Shown piece by piece: positions 15,683-21,807 of a stretch of 31,948 nt of DNA. The translations under genes were made by a program, and so were the position numbers. Location: positions 1 to 31,948 of the forward strand of contig JBOFLO010000072.1 of the NCBI GenBank assembly GCA_051657905.1, given 5' to 3'. The notes beneath the pieces were generated by a model. That model made no database searches, had not been told where the DNA came from, and saw nothing but the letters and a program-made list of their open reading frames with translations. The stretch comes from JBOFLO01 sp051657905. GTDB taxonomy: Bacteria > Patescibacteriota > Gracilibacteria > UBA1369. How positions within the stretch are numbered: the stretch's first letter is position 1; the number at the start of each line of letters is the position of its first letter.

Positions 15683-16918
15683 ATGGAAAATGTGCCAATT
15701 AAAAGAAGTACGAGAGTAATCAGCTATGTGATTATTTTTGGGGTGGTGTTTTACCTGGGGTGGGCTGTTGGAGGAGCTTTTAATTCTCAGCCTGCAGCGG
15801 GAAACAGCAGCAATATTTTTAATAATTTTGGAAAAGCTCAAAGTATTCCGGATGGAGTTGATTTAACTACTTTTTGGAAAGTGCGCGATATTTTGAAAGA
15901 TAAATATGTTGATGCGGAAAAACTGGATGATCAAAAAATGGTTTATGGGGCGATACGAGGTTTGACTGATGCTTTGGAAGATCCGTATACAATTTATATG
16001 GACCCGACTGAAACGGCTGAGTTCAGCCATAGTTTAAATGGAGAAATGGAAGGAATTGGCGCTGAATTAACTGTAAAAAATCAACAATTGGTGGTGGTTT
16101 CTCCTTTAAAAAATTCTCCAGCGCAAAAAGCCGGATTGAGTCCAAATGATGTGATTTATAAAATTAATGGGGAAATTACAGCGGAAATGTCCCTTTATGA
16201 TGCGATTAATAAAATTCGTGGGGAAAAAGGAACTGAGGTGACTTTGACTTTGGTAAGAGAGGGCGTGAATGAGCCTTTTGATGTGAAAATTGTGCGTGAG
16301 GAATTGAAAATTGAAAGTGTGACTTCGGAGGAGGTTGAACCGGGAATTTGGGTGATTTCAATTGATCAATTCAGCGATGATACTAAGGCGGAAATGTATA
16401 GACAGTCGGCGGAAATTCAGGCTAAAAATCCGAAAGGAATTATTTTGGATTTGCGTTATAACGGTGGCGGATATTTGGAAGGTTCAGTGGATGTGGCTTC
16501 GGTATTTGTGAAAGGAAGAGAAAAAATTGTGAGTGTGAAATATAGAGATGCGAAAGAAACTGAAACATTGAGTACAAGTGGCGAGGTGATTCTGCCGGAT
16601 GTTCCACTATTGGTTTTGATTAATAAAGGTTCCGCGTCAGCATCGGAAATTGTGGCGGGAGCTTTGCAGGATTTGAAGCGCGCCGTGGTGATGGGGGAAA
16701 CTTCTTTTGGAAAAGGTACAGTTCAGGAAGTTGATCCACTTGCGGACGGTTCAAGTATTCGTTTTACAATTGCCAAGTGGTATACACCTTTGGATAGAGA
16801 AATTGATAAGGTGGGAATTGTGCCGGATATTGAAGTTAAACTGACTGAAGAGGATTTCTTGGCTGATAAAGATCCGCAGATGGATGAGGCGGTGAAGTAT
16901 TTGCAGAATTTGAAATAA
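15683..16918 (+). CDS. ctpA: C-terminal processing protease CtpA (S41 family)
   Basis: Membrane-anchored serine protease outside the cytoplasmic membrane that trims or degrades exported proteins. The 411 residues contain an N-terminal membrane anchor (about 12-32), an N-terminal helical domain, a PDZ domain (about 118-205 with GIGAELT and SPAQKAGLSPNDVIYKING), and the S41 domain with GIILDLRYNGGGYLEG. The nucleophile is Ser319 in GSASASEIVAGAL, and the general base is Lys344 in FGKGTVQ. The 25-residue Ser-Lys spacing is that of Prc. It probably shares a transcript with ymdB. It ends 6 bp before the convergent small gene. Confidence 0.96.
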   Translation: MENVPIKRSTRVISYVIIFGVVFYLGWAVGGAFNSQPAAGNSSNIFNNFGKAQSIPDGVDLTTFWKVRDILKDKYVDAEKLDDQKMVYGAIRGLTDALEDPYTIYMDPTETAEFSHSLNGEMEGIGAELTVKNQQLVVVSPLKNSPAQKAGLSPNDVIYKINGEITAEMSLYDAINKIRGEKGTEVTLTLVREGVNEPFDVKIVREELKIESVTSEEVEPGIWVISIDQFSDDTKAEMYRQSAEIQAKNPKGIILDLRYNGGGYLEGSVDVASVFVKGREKIVSVKYRDAKETETLSTSGEVILPDVPLLVLINKGSASASEIVAGALQDLKRAVVMGETSFGKGTVQEVDPLADGSSIRFTIAKWYTPLDREIDKVGIVPDIEVKLTEEDFLADKDPQMDEAVKYLQNLK

Positions 16919-16924
16919 GCAACT

Positions 16925-17122
16925 TTATCTATTCTTAGGTTCAGTATAATCTGTGAGAGGAGTTGATTCTATTGCATTTAATGCAGTGTTAAGTTTCTCA
17001 CGGATTCTTTTATGTAATTCAGTTCTGTCTATTTTGCCAGCGCGTAAATCTTCATAAGCCTGCTCTATTCCATGATAAGCATTTAGCTCGGTAGATTCAT
17101 TATCTATTTGATTTTTAGTCAT
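16925..17122 (-). CDS. Small hydrophilic protein of unknown function
   Basis: A 65-residue acidic protein, MTKNQIDNESTELNAYHGIE onwards, with one clear helical stretch (about 18-50: AYEDLRAGKIDRTELHKRI). No family is recognised. The start at 17122 is preferred to an in-frame ATG at 17185, because the longer version would overlap the upstream gene and has no better context. It follows the winged-helix gene by 53 bp on the same strand, so the two may form an operon, with this product a partner or target of the regulator. Confidence 0.6.
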   Translation of the reverse strand: MTKNQIDNESTELNAYHGIEQAYEDLRAGKIDRTELHKRIREKLNTALNAIESTPLTDYTEPKNR

Positions 17123-17175
17123 AATAAATTTTTTTAATTTTCCTGAGCTTAGTATGACATTAAAGTTTGCAAAAA

Positions 17176-17496
17176 TTAAGTGCAATCAATTAATCGGTAG
17201 CCCACTCCATGCACGGTTTGGATTTTCAAATGTGGGATTTCGCGTTTGATTTTTCGGCGGAGATTGGAGAGGTGGACTTCTAAGGTGTTGGTTTTGGCGT
17301 AGAGGTCGTAATTCCAGACCAATTCGAGTAGGGAATGTTTGTTGATTACTTGATTTTTATTGGTGAGGAGGAAAAGGAATAATTGGAATTCTTTTTTGCG
17401 AAAGCTGATTAAGCGGCCGTCAGGTAAGGTTATTTCTAGACTATTGGCTAGTACTTTGAAATTGTCGAGGGAGTAGACAGGGGTGGCTGTGGACAT
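17176..17496 (-). CDS. Stand-alone OmpR/PhoB-type winged-helix DNA-binding protein
   Basis: The 106-residue protein consists only of the C-terminal effector domain of OmpR/PhoB response regulators: LTNKNQVINKHSLLELVWNY, the recognition-helix region TNTLEVHLSNLRRKIKRE, and the wing IQTVHGVGYRLI. No receiver domain is present and no room exists for one: upstream sequence up to the tRNA is non-coding in this frame. It could be a constitutive regulator, or be controlled by a separate protein. The family is secure; its targets are unknown. Confidence 0.85.
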   Translation of the reverse strand: MSTATPVYSLDNFKVLANSLEITLPDGRLISFRKKEFQLFLFLLTNKNQVINKHSLLELVWNYDLYAKTNTLEVHLSNLRRKIKREIPHLKIQTVHGVGYRLIDCT

Positions 17497-17648
17497 AGAA
17501 AAGAAGGTGAAAGTAAGAACGTTTTATCAGCTTGGGATTAAGGAAAATTAAAGATTTATTAATAATAGTCTGAAGAATTCCTAAAATCAGCTTGAAGGAA
17601 GGAAGGTTTTGACTTAGAATTCGGTGGCTTTTCGACAGCATTTCATAC

Positions 17649-17738
17649 GGAGAGATGGCAGAGTGGTCGAACGCGGCGGTCTTGAAAACCGTTAGGGGCG
17701 CAAGCCTCTCCTGGGTTCGAATCCCAGTCTCTCCGCCA
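17649..17738 (+). tRNA. tRNA-Ser (anticodon UGA)
   Basis: Acceptor stem GGAGAGA/TCTCTCC, D-arm with TGGTCGAACG, anticodon stem CGGT/ACCG with loop CTTGAAA (anticodon TGA), a long class II variable arm, TTCGAAT T-loop and an encoded CCA end (17736-17738). Confidence 0.97.
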
Positions 17739-17772
17739 GAAAATAAATCAACTAAAAAATTTTAGGCTGATT

Positions 17773-17781
17773 TGTTATAAT
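17773..17781 (+). promoter_or_regulatory. Extended -10 promoter, possibly leaderless
   Basis: TGTTATAAT: a perfect TATAAT (17776-17781) preceded by TG-n. The ATG at 17788 is only 7 nt from the end of the -10 hexamer start-point window, so transcription would begin at or next to the start codon. Confidence 0.6.
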
Positions 17782-17787
17782 CAAAGC

Positions 17788-18168
17788 ATGTTAAATTACG
17801 CGAAAAAATTCCAAACAATTGATGAGCATATTCAAACTTTCCCGAAAAATGTTCAGGTGATTTTAGAAAAGATTCGCAAAACTATTCAAGACACTGCGCC
17901 TGAAGCGGTTGAGGCAATTAGTTACAATATGCCGGCTTTTAAATTGAAAGGAAAAGTTTTGGTGTATTTTGCTGGATGGGAGAAACATATTGGATTTTAT
18001 GCTTTGCCGTCGGGGAATAAAGCTTTTGCCAAGGAATTGGAAAAATATAAAGTTGGGAAAGGTTCGATACAGTTTTCTTTGGATAAGCCGATTCCTTATG
18101 ATTTGATTAAAAAAATCGTGGAATTTCGAGTGAAGGAATTAAAGATGAATGTCCGCTTGGGCAATTAG
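17788..18168 (+). CDS. DUF1801 (YdhG-like) protein
   Basis: A 126-residue cytoplasmic protein of the DUF1801/YdhG family, which shares the YjbR/CyaY-like (frataxin-like) fold. Hallmarks in order: TIDEHIQTFPKNVQVILEKI, the APEAVEAISYNMPAFKLKG motif, VYFAGWEKHIGFYALPSG and the KGSIQFSLDKPIPYDLIKKI end. The molecular role is not established; some relatives have been named as iron chaperones, but nothing here supports metal binding. The stop overlaps the convergent maf stop by 4 bp (TTAG at 18165-18168). Confidence 0.88.
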   Translation: MLNYAKKFQTIDEHIQTFPKNVQVILEKIRKTIQDTAPEAVEAISYNMPAFKLKGKVLVYFAGWEKHIGFYALPSGNKAFAKELEKYKVGKGSIQFSLDKPIPYDLIKKIVEFRVKELKMNVRLGN

Positions 18169-18731
18169 ACATTCACTCCATTTTCTCTGAGAAAAGGAAT
18201 TAGTTTATTCATTGGAATAGCGGTTCGGAAGTTATAATTTCCTTCAATTCTTTCGGCGAATCTTAATAATCCGTCGGCTTCAAAAGCTCCGGCGCATTTG
18301 ACCGCGGGGAAGCGGGCTACATAATCAGCAATTTCAAAATCCGAAAGTTCGCGGAAAGTGACTTGGCATTTTTCTACAGTAGAAAGAGATTTTTGGGTAT
18401 TGCTGTTGTGGACAACCAATCCTGTGACAATTTCAAAAGTTTCTGCGGAAAAGGATTTTAACATTTGTTTGGCATGTTCTTCGTCGCGGGGTTTTTCGAT
18501 AATTTGATCTTTGTGAACTACAAATAAATCGGCGGCTATAATGATTGCGTCGGGGTTTTGTTCGGCGATTTTTTGGGCTTTGGCCTGGGAGAGCATTTGA
18601 GCTAATTGATGGGGGTCTTGATGACGAATGGCAGATTCATCAATATCGCTGGGGATTGTTTCATAAACGAGTCCTAAGATATCTAAGGAGTGTTTTCTGA
18701 AAGGAGATTGGGAGGCGAGAATTATTCTCAT
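18165..18731 (-). CDS. maf: Maf-family nucleotide pyrophosphatase
   Basis: House-cleaning NTP pyrophosphatase that removes non-canonical or modified nucleotides such as m5UTP or dTTP analogues. The 188 residues begin MRIILASQSPFRKHSLDILG, the Maf signature with the substrate-loop Ser and Arg. They continue with the SDIDESAIR segment, IIIAADLFVV (catalytic Asp), EKPRDEEHAKQML, VTGLVV, CAGAFEADG and RIEGNYNF. The YhdE or YceF subfamily cannot be told apart with confidence. It is convergent with the DUF1801 gene. Confidence 0.93.
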   Translation of the reverse strand: MRIILASQSPFRKHSLDILGLVYETIPSDIDESAIRHQDPHQLAQMLSQAKAQKIAEQNPDAIIIAADLFVVHKDQIIEKPRDEEHAKQMLKSFSAETFEIVTGLVVHNSNTQKSLSTVEKCQVTFRELSDFEIADYVARFPAVKCAGAFEADGLLRFAERIEGNYNFRTAIPMNKLIPFLRENGVNV

Positions 18732-18806
18732 ATTAGATTAGTATTTATGTTACTATAGCTTGGGCGGATTTGAAGTCAAAAACTAATTAATAAACTTCAC
18801 CTACGT

Positions 18807-19265
18807 ATGGATAAATCGATGAACAGCAATCATTATGGACGACTTGTGATTATGATTGTGCTGTCTTTTTTATCAATGTACGCATTGATGTATGCGATGG
18901 TTGATTCAATTGGCAATGTCTATGCCAATCTCAATCAGTTTTATATGGCTGGGCTGATGACGGCTCCCATGGTTGTGATTGAAATGCTGCTGATGGGAGG
19001 AATGTATGAGAATAAGAAAATTAATGCAGTGATTATTGGAGGGAGCATTATTTCAGCGATTATATTTTTTATGTTGATTAGACAGCAAGTTGGAATTACT
19101 GATAAACAGTTTTTAGAGTCGATGATTCCGCATCATGGTGGAGCGGTTTTGATGTGCGGGCAAGCGACAATTTCAGATCCTGAGATTAAACAATTATGTG
19201 AAACAATCATTACTGGGCAGCAAGCGGAGATTGATCAAATGAAAGCTAAGTTGAGCGAATTATAA
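18807..19265 (+). CDS. Membrane protein with a C-terminal DUF305 domain
   Basis: A 152-residue protein with three predicted transmembrane helices (about 11-33, 43-63, 72-91) followed by a DUF305 ferritin-like segment: QFLESMIPHHGGAVLMCGQA, then DPEIKQLCETIITGQQAEIDQM. The HH, Met and Cys residues resemble those proposed to bind metal (copper) in DUF305 proteins. The segment would face outward if the N-terminus is inside and there are three spans. A role in metal binding or homeostasis is inferred from the family only. The next gene, on the other strand, abuts its stop with no spacer. Confidence 0.8.
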   Translation: MDKSMNSNHYGRLVIMIVLSFLSMYALMYAMVDSIGNVYANLNQFYMAGLMTAPMVVIEMLLMGGMYENKKINAVIIGGSIISAIIFFMLIRQQVGITDKQFLESMIPHHGGAVLMCGQATISDPEIKQLCETIITGQQAEIDQMKAKLSEL

Positions 19266-19766
19266 CTACACTGACTTTTGGCCTACAACAATAATCGGTT
19301 GGCCGTTTTTATCTTCGCCAGCTAATTCTAATGAACTTCCATCCTGGAAAGTTACTTTAAAGATTTTATGCATAGTTTCAGTAATACATTTTTCTATTCC
19401 GGCGCGGCGGTAGAAATCCGCTATTTCCTCTGGGAAAGGTATAGCTTTGTAGTGAACAATGGCTTGAGATTGTAAGTGGGCGACCAGAGGGTCGTACTTT
19501 CTGGTATGGGAGTTGGAGACAAATTCCTTATAACTGCCATCCTCGATGTTGTAAGCCAGATATTTATTGGAGATGGTGTTTTTTACCTGAGCGGCAATTA
19601 ATTCACTGGTGTTTAGGACAACTTGGGAAATGCGAGGATTAACTTCTGGCGATGTTTGTGAGGTTTGAGGGGCTTCCAGGGGCTCAAGTTGTTTAATTTC
19701 CTGTAAGTTTGAGGGACTGAAATCGGTGGTTACCAATTGAAGAGCGGAAGTTCTTTGAGAATTCAT
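19266..19766 (-). CDS. Protein of unknown function
   Basis: A 166-residue soluble protein with no family I recognise. The N-terminal 55 residues are Gln/Pro/Ser-rich and probably disordered. The rest looks folded, with NKYLAYNIEDGSYKEFVSNS, a helical AHLQSQAIVHYKAIPFPEEI, and a C-terminal beta pair KIFKVTFQDGSSLELAGEDK. A consensus promoter lies upstream. The stop codon directly abuts that of the convergent DUF305 gene. Confidence 0.7.
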   Translation of the reverse strand: MNSQRTSALQLVTTDFSPSNLQEIKQLEPLEAPQTSQTSPEVNPRISQVVLNTSELIAAQVKNTISNKYLAYNIEDGSYKEFVSNSHTRKYDPLVAHLQSQAIVHYKAIPFPEEIADFYRRAGIEKCITETMHKIFKVTFQDGSSLELAGEDKNGQPIIVVGQKSV

Positions 19767-19794
19767 AAAAACTGTTTAGAAATTAAGCGCGGGA

Positions 19795-19823
19795 ATCTTA
19801 TGAAAATCTCTAAGGCAAGTCAA
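19795..19823 (-). promoter_or_regulatory. Promoter of the unknown gene at 19266-19766
   Basis: Minus-strand -35 TTGACT (19823-19818), a 17-bp spacer and -10 TAAGAT (19800-19795), about 29 nt upstream of the ATG. Confidence 0.7.
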
Positions 19824-20063
19824 TACAGAAAAGTATTTTTTATGTAACTCAAAGCGTTTTGGAAAGGAAAAACTTTTAAAGTTTCAAAAATGGGGTTCGA
19901 CATATCTAGAGATTATAGCGATTTTTTACTAAAAAGTAAAATTATTTAAAGTTAAGAAGGGTAAATTGATTAAAAAAGAGTAAGTATTTGTTTGCATTTT
20001 AGATGGTTAGATATTAATATTTCGTGGCAAATTGGTCTGAATAATTTGCAGTAAGCCATAAAT
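19824..20063. other. AT-rich non-coding stretch before the tRNA pair
   Basis: No supportable gene. It contains a likely tRNA promoter (see 19992-20020) and a short palindromic AAACTTTTAAAGTTT stretch near 19867; nothing else stands out. Confidence 0.6.
19992..20020 (+). promoter_or_regulatory. Possible promoter of tRNA-Ser(GCU)-tRNA-Cys and downstream gene
   Basis: -35 TTGCAT (19992-19997), a 17-bp spacer and -10 TAATAT (20015-20020), about 43 nt before the first tRNA base. Confidence 0.5.
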
Positions 20064-20156
20064 GGAGAGATACCCAAGAGGCTGAAGGGGCGGGATTGCT
20101 AATCCTGTAGGAGGGGGCAACCCCTCGCGAGAGTTCGAATCTCTCTCTCTCCGCCA
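20064..20156 (+). tRNA. tRNA-Ser (anticodon GCU)
   Basis: Acceptor stem GGAGAGA/TCTCTCC, anticodon stem GGATT/AATCC around GCT, a long variable arm typical of serine tRNAs, GTTCGAATC T-arm and an encoded CCA (20154-20156). Confidence 0.96.
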
Positions 20157-20175
20157 TTAAAAATGCTTATTGTTA

Positions 20176-20250
20176 GGCGGTATAGCCAAGTGGTAAGGCA
20201 GCGGTTTGCAAAACCGCCATTCCCCGGTTCAAATCCGGGTGCCGCCTCCA
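20176..20250 (+). tRNA. tRNA-Cys (anticodon GCA)
   Basis: Acceptor stem GGCGGTA/TGCCGCC, D-arm AGCCAAGTGGTAAGGC, anticodon stem GCGGT/ACCGC with loop TTGCAAA, GGTTCAAATCC T-arm, discriminator T (as expected for Cys) and an encoded CCA. Confidence 0.97.
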
Positions 20251-20258
20251 AAATTTTT

Positions 20259-20843
20259 ATGAAAGAATTTCTGAATTATATTGGTGATGGGGATTGGGAA
20301 AAAGATATTTTTTCTGATTGGGCGAGTAATGAAGAAAATCAACCTGGATGGCAGGAAACGGCCAAAATGAAAGGTTGGGATAATTGGAGAGAATGGAGGT
20401 CCTTTTCTGCGGGGAAATTAAATTTACAGAATAGAGAGTGGCGGATTTATAGTATTGAAAACCCGTTGAAGGTGGTGCCAGGGATTTTGGTCGGGCCTTT
20501 TCCTTCTTGGCAAAAATACGTGCCGGACAATTTGATTAATCAAATTTCGTTTGGAGATTATTTAGAATTGAATTTGGAAAGGTTGAGAAATAATTTGAAA
20601 ATTAATGAATTAATAGATAATTTTCCTGCAAGTACACAAATAATTGGATTGATAGAGCCAATTAATCAGCAAATTGTTTGCGTAGAAGGCACACATCGCT
20701 GCACCGCGATTAGTTTGGCAAGTAAATTGAATAGGGAAATTGCCGGTTTGAAAGAAGTGCGTATAGCTTTGGCGAAGTTAGAAGAAAGTGAAAAAGATTT
20801 GCTTTCTGAGGCCTTAAAAATAGGCACAAAAAAACCTGAATAA
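20259..20843 (+). CDS. Protein of unknown function with a GTHR motif
   Basis: A 194-residue soluble, Trp-rich protein: an N-terminal helical part with DWEKDIFSDWAS and GWDNWREWRSF, then a mixed alpha/beta part with IENPLKVVPGILVGPFPSWQ. The stretch IEPINQQIVCVEGTHRCTAI recalls the 'v.dG.HR..A' loop of ParB/sulfiredoxin-like folds. That is only a motif-level resemblance. The ATG at 20259 begins 8 nt after the tRNA-Cys CCA; an upstream in-frame ATG at 20163 is rejected because that reading passes through the tRNA. It is probably co-transcribed with the tRNAs. Confidence 0.7.
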   Translation: MKEFLNYIGDGDWEKDIFSDWASNEENQPGWQETAKMKGWDNWREWRSFSAGKLNLQNREWRIYSIENPLKVVPGILVGPFPSWQKYVPDNLINQISFGDYLELNLERLRNNLKINELIDNFPASTQIIGLIEPINQQIVCVEGTHRCTAISLASKLNREIAGLKEVRIALAKLEESEKDLLSEALKIGTKKPE

Positions 20844-20897
20844 ACGGCGAATTCACCTCTGGTATTGCCAAAAACAAGTTTGATTATCCAAAAAGGG

Positions 20898-20925
20898 TTG
20901 CGGTTTTAAGAAGCTTAACTATAAT
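20898..20925 (+). promoter_or_regulatory. Promoter of the membrane-protein gene at 20970
   Basis: -35 TTGCGG (20898-20903), a 16-bp spacer and a perfect -10 TATAAT (20920-20925), about 45 nt before the ATG. Confidence 0.7.
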
Positions 20926-20969
20926 CAGTGCAGTTAAGTTTTTAATAATATTTAAATCGTAATTTCTAT

Positions 20970-21710
20970 ATGGAACATACAAATCAAAAAGGTGCTAACA
21001 AATTTGTGATCTTGGATGGTCACAAAACTGACTTTGGTACTATCTGGGGTAATTTTGTTTATCTCATTAATCATGCATTGGATATTTTCAAAAAAGATCC
21101 AGTTACTTTCATTATAGCTGCGCTACTTCCATTATTGGTTAGCTGGGCTTTATTAATTATCGTTCTTCCAATTTTGGCAACTGCCGCGGCGAGTATGTAC
21201 GGCATTTTAGCAATTGTAGTATCGGTTTTGATGTTTGTACTTACAGTTGTATCTTACTTAGCTGTTTTGAAAGCGACTGTTGATAAAGCAAAAGGTAATA
21301 ATGTAAACGTAGGTGAATTATTTGGTTTCGCTTTGAAGAACTTTGTAAATTACATCATTCTTGGTATCAAAGTTCTATTAACAATTTTTGGTGGTTTAAC
21401 AAAATTTGTTAATTCATGGTTATCTACAGTTTACTTTGTAGAAAATAATGGAAAAGTTGATGAAGCAGTTAAATCCAGCCAAGCTACTTCTGAAAAGAAA
21501 ACTGCTACTGTTGCTTGGGGTATGATCGTTTCTTCAGTTGTGGTTAGTATTGCTGGAAGCATTTTATCTAGCATTTGGTTGGCAGTATTAGGTGGTGTTC
21601 CATATGTTGGTTCAATTGGTTCATATGCAATCACTGGTCTAATTACTGTATTCACTCTTCTATGCAGTGTTGTTTTGAAGAATGAATTGGAAAAAGGTCA
21701 TTCTGCTTAA
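20970..21710 (+). CDS. Polytopic membrane protein of unknown function
   Basis: A 246-residue protein with about five or six hydrophobic segments: about 47-75, 78-102, a reentrant or amphipathic region near 120-150, then 180-205 and 208-238. A hydrophilic N-terminus and a loop with VENNGKVDEAVKSSQATSEK are present. The overall plan (helix pairs around a family-typical 'V..n..v.eAl..S' segment) resembles DUF975 or glycerophosphodiesterase-type membrane domains, but I cannot assign it. Codon choice and lack of G-strand skew resemble recA and the LPKTG gene, which suggests high expression. It has its own promoter and terminator. Confidence 0.8.
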   Translation: MEHTNQKGANKFVILDGHKTDFGTIWGNFVYLINHALDIFKKDPVTFIIAALLPLLVSWALLIIVLPILATAAASMYGILAIVVSVLMFVLTVVSYLAVLKATVDKAKGNNVNVGELFGFALKNFVNYIILGIKVLLTIFGGLTKFVNSWLSTVYFVENNGKVDEAVKSSQATSEKKTATVAWGMIVSSVVVSIAGSILSSIWLAVLGGVPYVGSIGSYAITGLITVFTLLCSVVLKNELEKGHSA

Positions 21711-21731
21711 TTCTAAATTAGAAAGATTAAG

Positions 21732-21762
21732 AAAAACCCCAGCCATTAGGTTGGGGTTTTTT
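21732..21762. terminator. Bidirectional terminator
   Basis: A 13-bp stem with one G-T pair (21732-21744 with 21749-21761) and an ATTA loop. T-runs follow on both strands, so it can serve the membrane-protein gene and the convergent argS. Confidence 0.92.
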
Positions 21763-21807
21763 AATGTGTCGATAAAGTAGACAAGGATTTACTGGAAGGC
21801 GCTTAAA

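Noticed and set aside
17123..17185. Longer start (17185) for the 65-residue gene
   Set aside because: It would overlap the preceding winged-helix gene and has a weaker context than the ATG at 17122.
20163..20258. ORF start at 20163 reading through tRNA-Cys
   Set aside because: The stretch is a complete tRNA gene; the protein start is the ATG at 20259.
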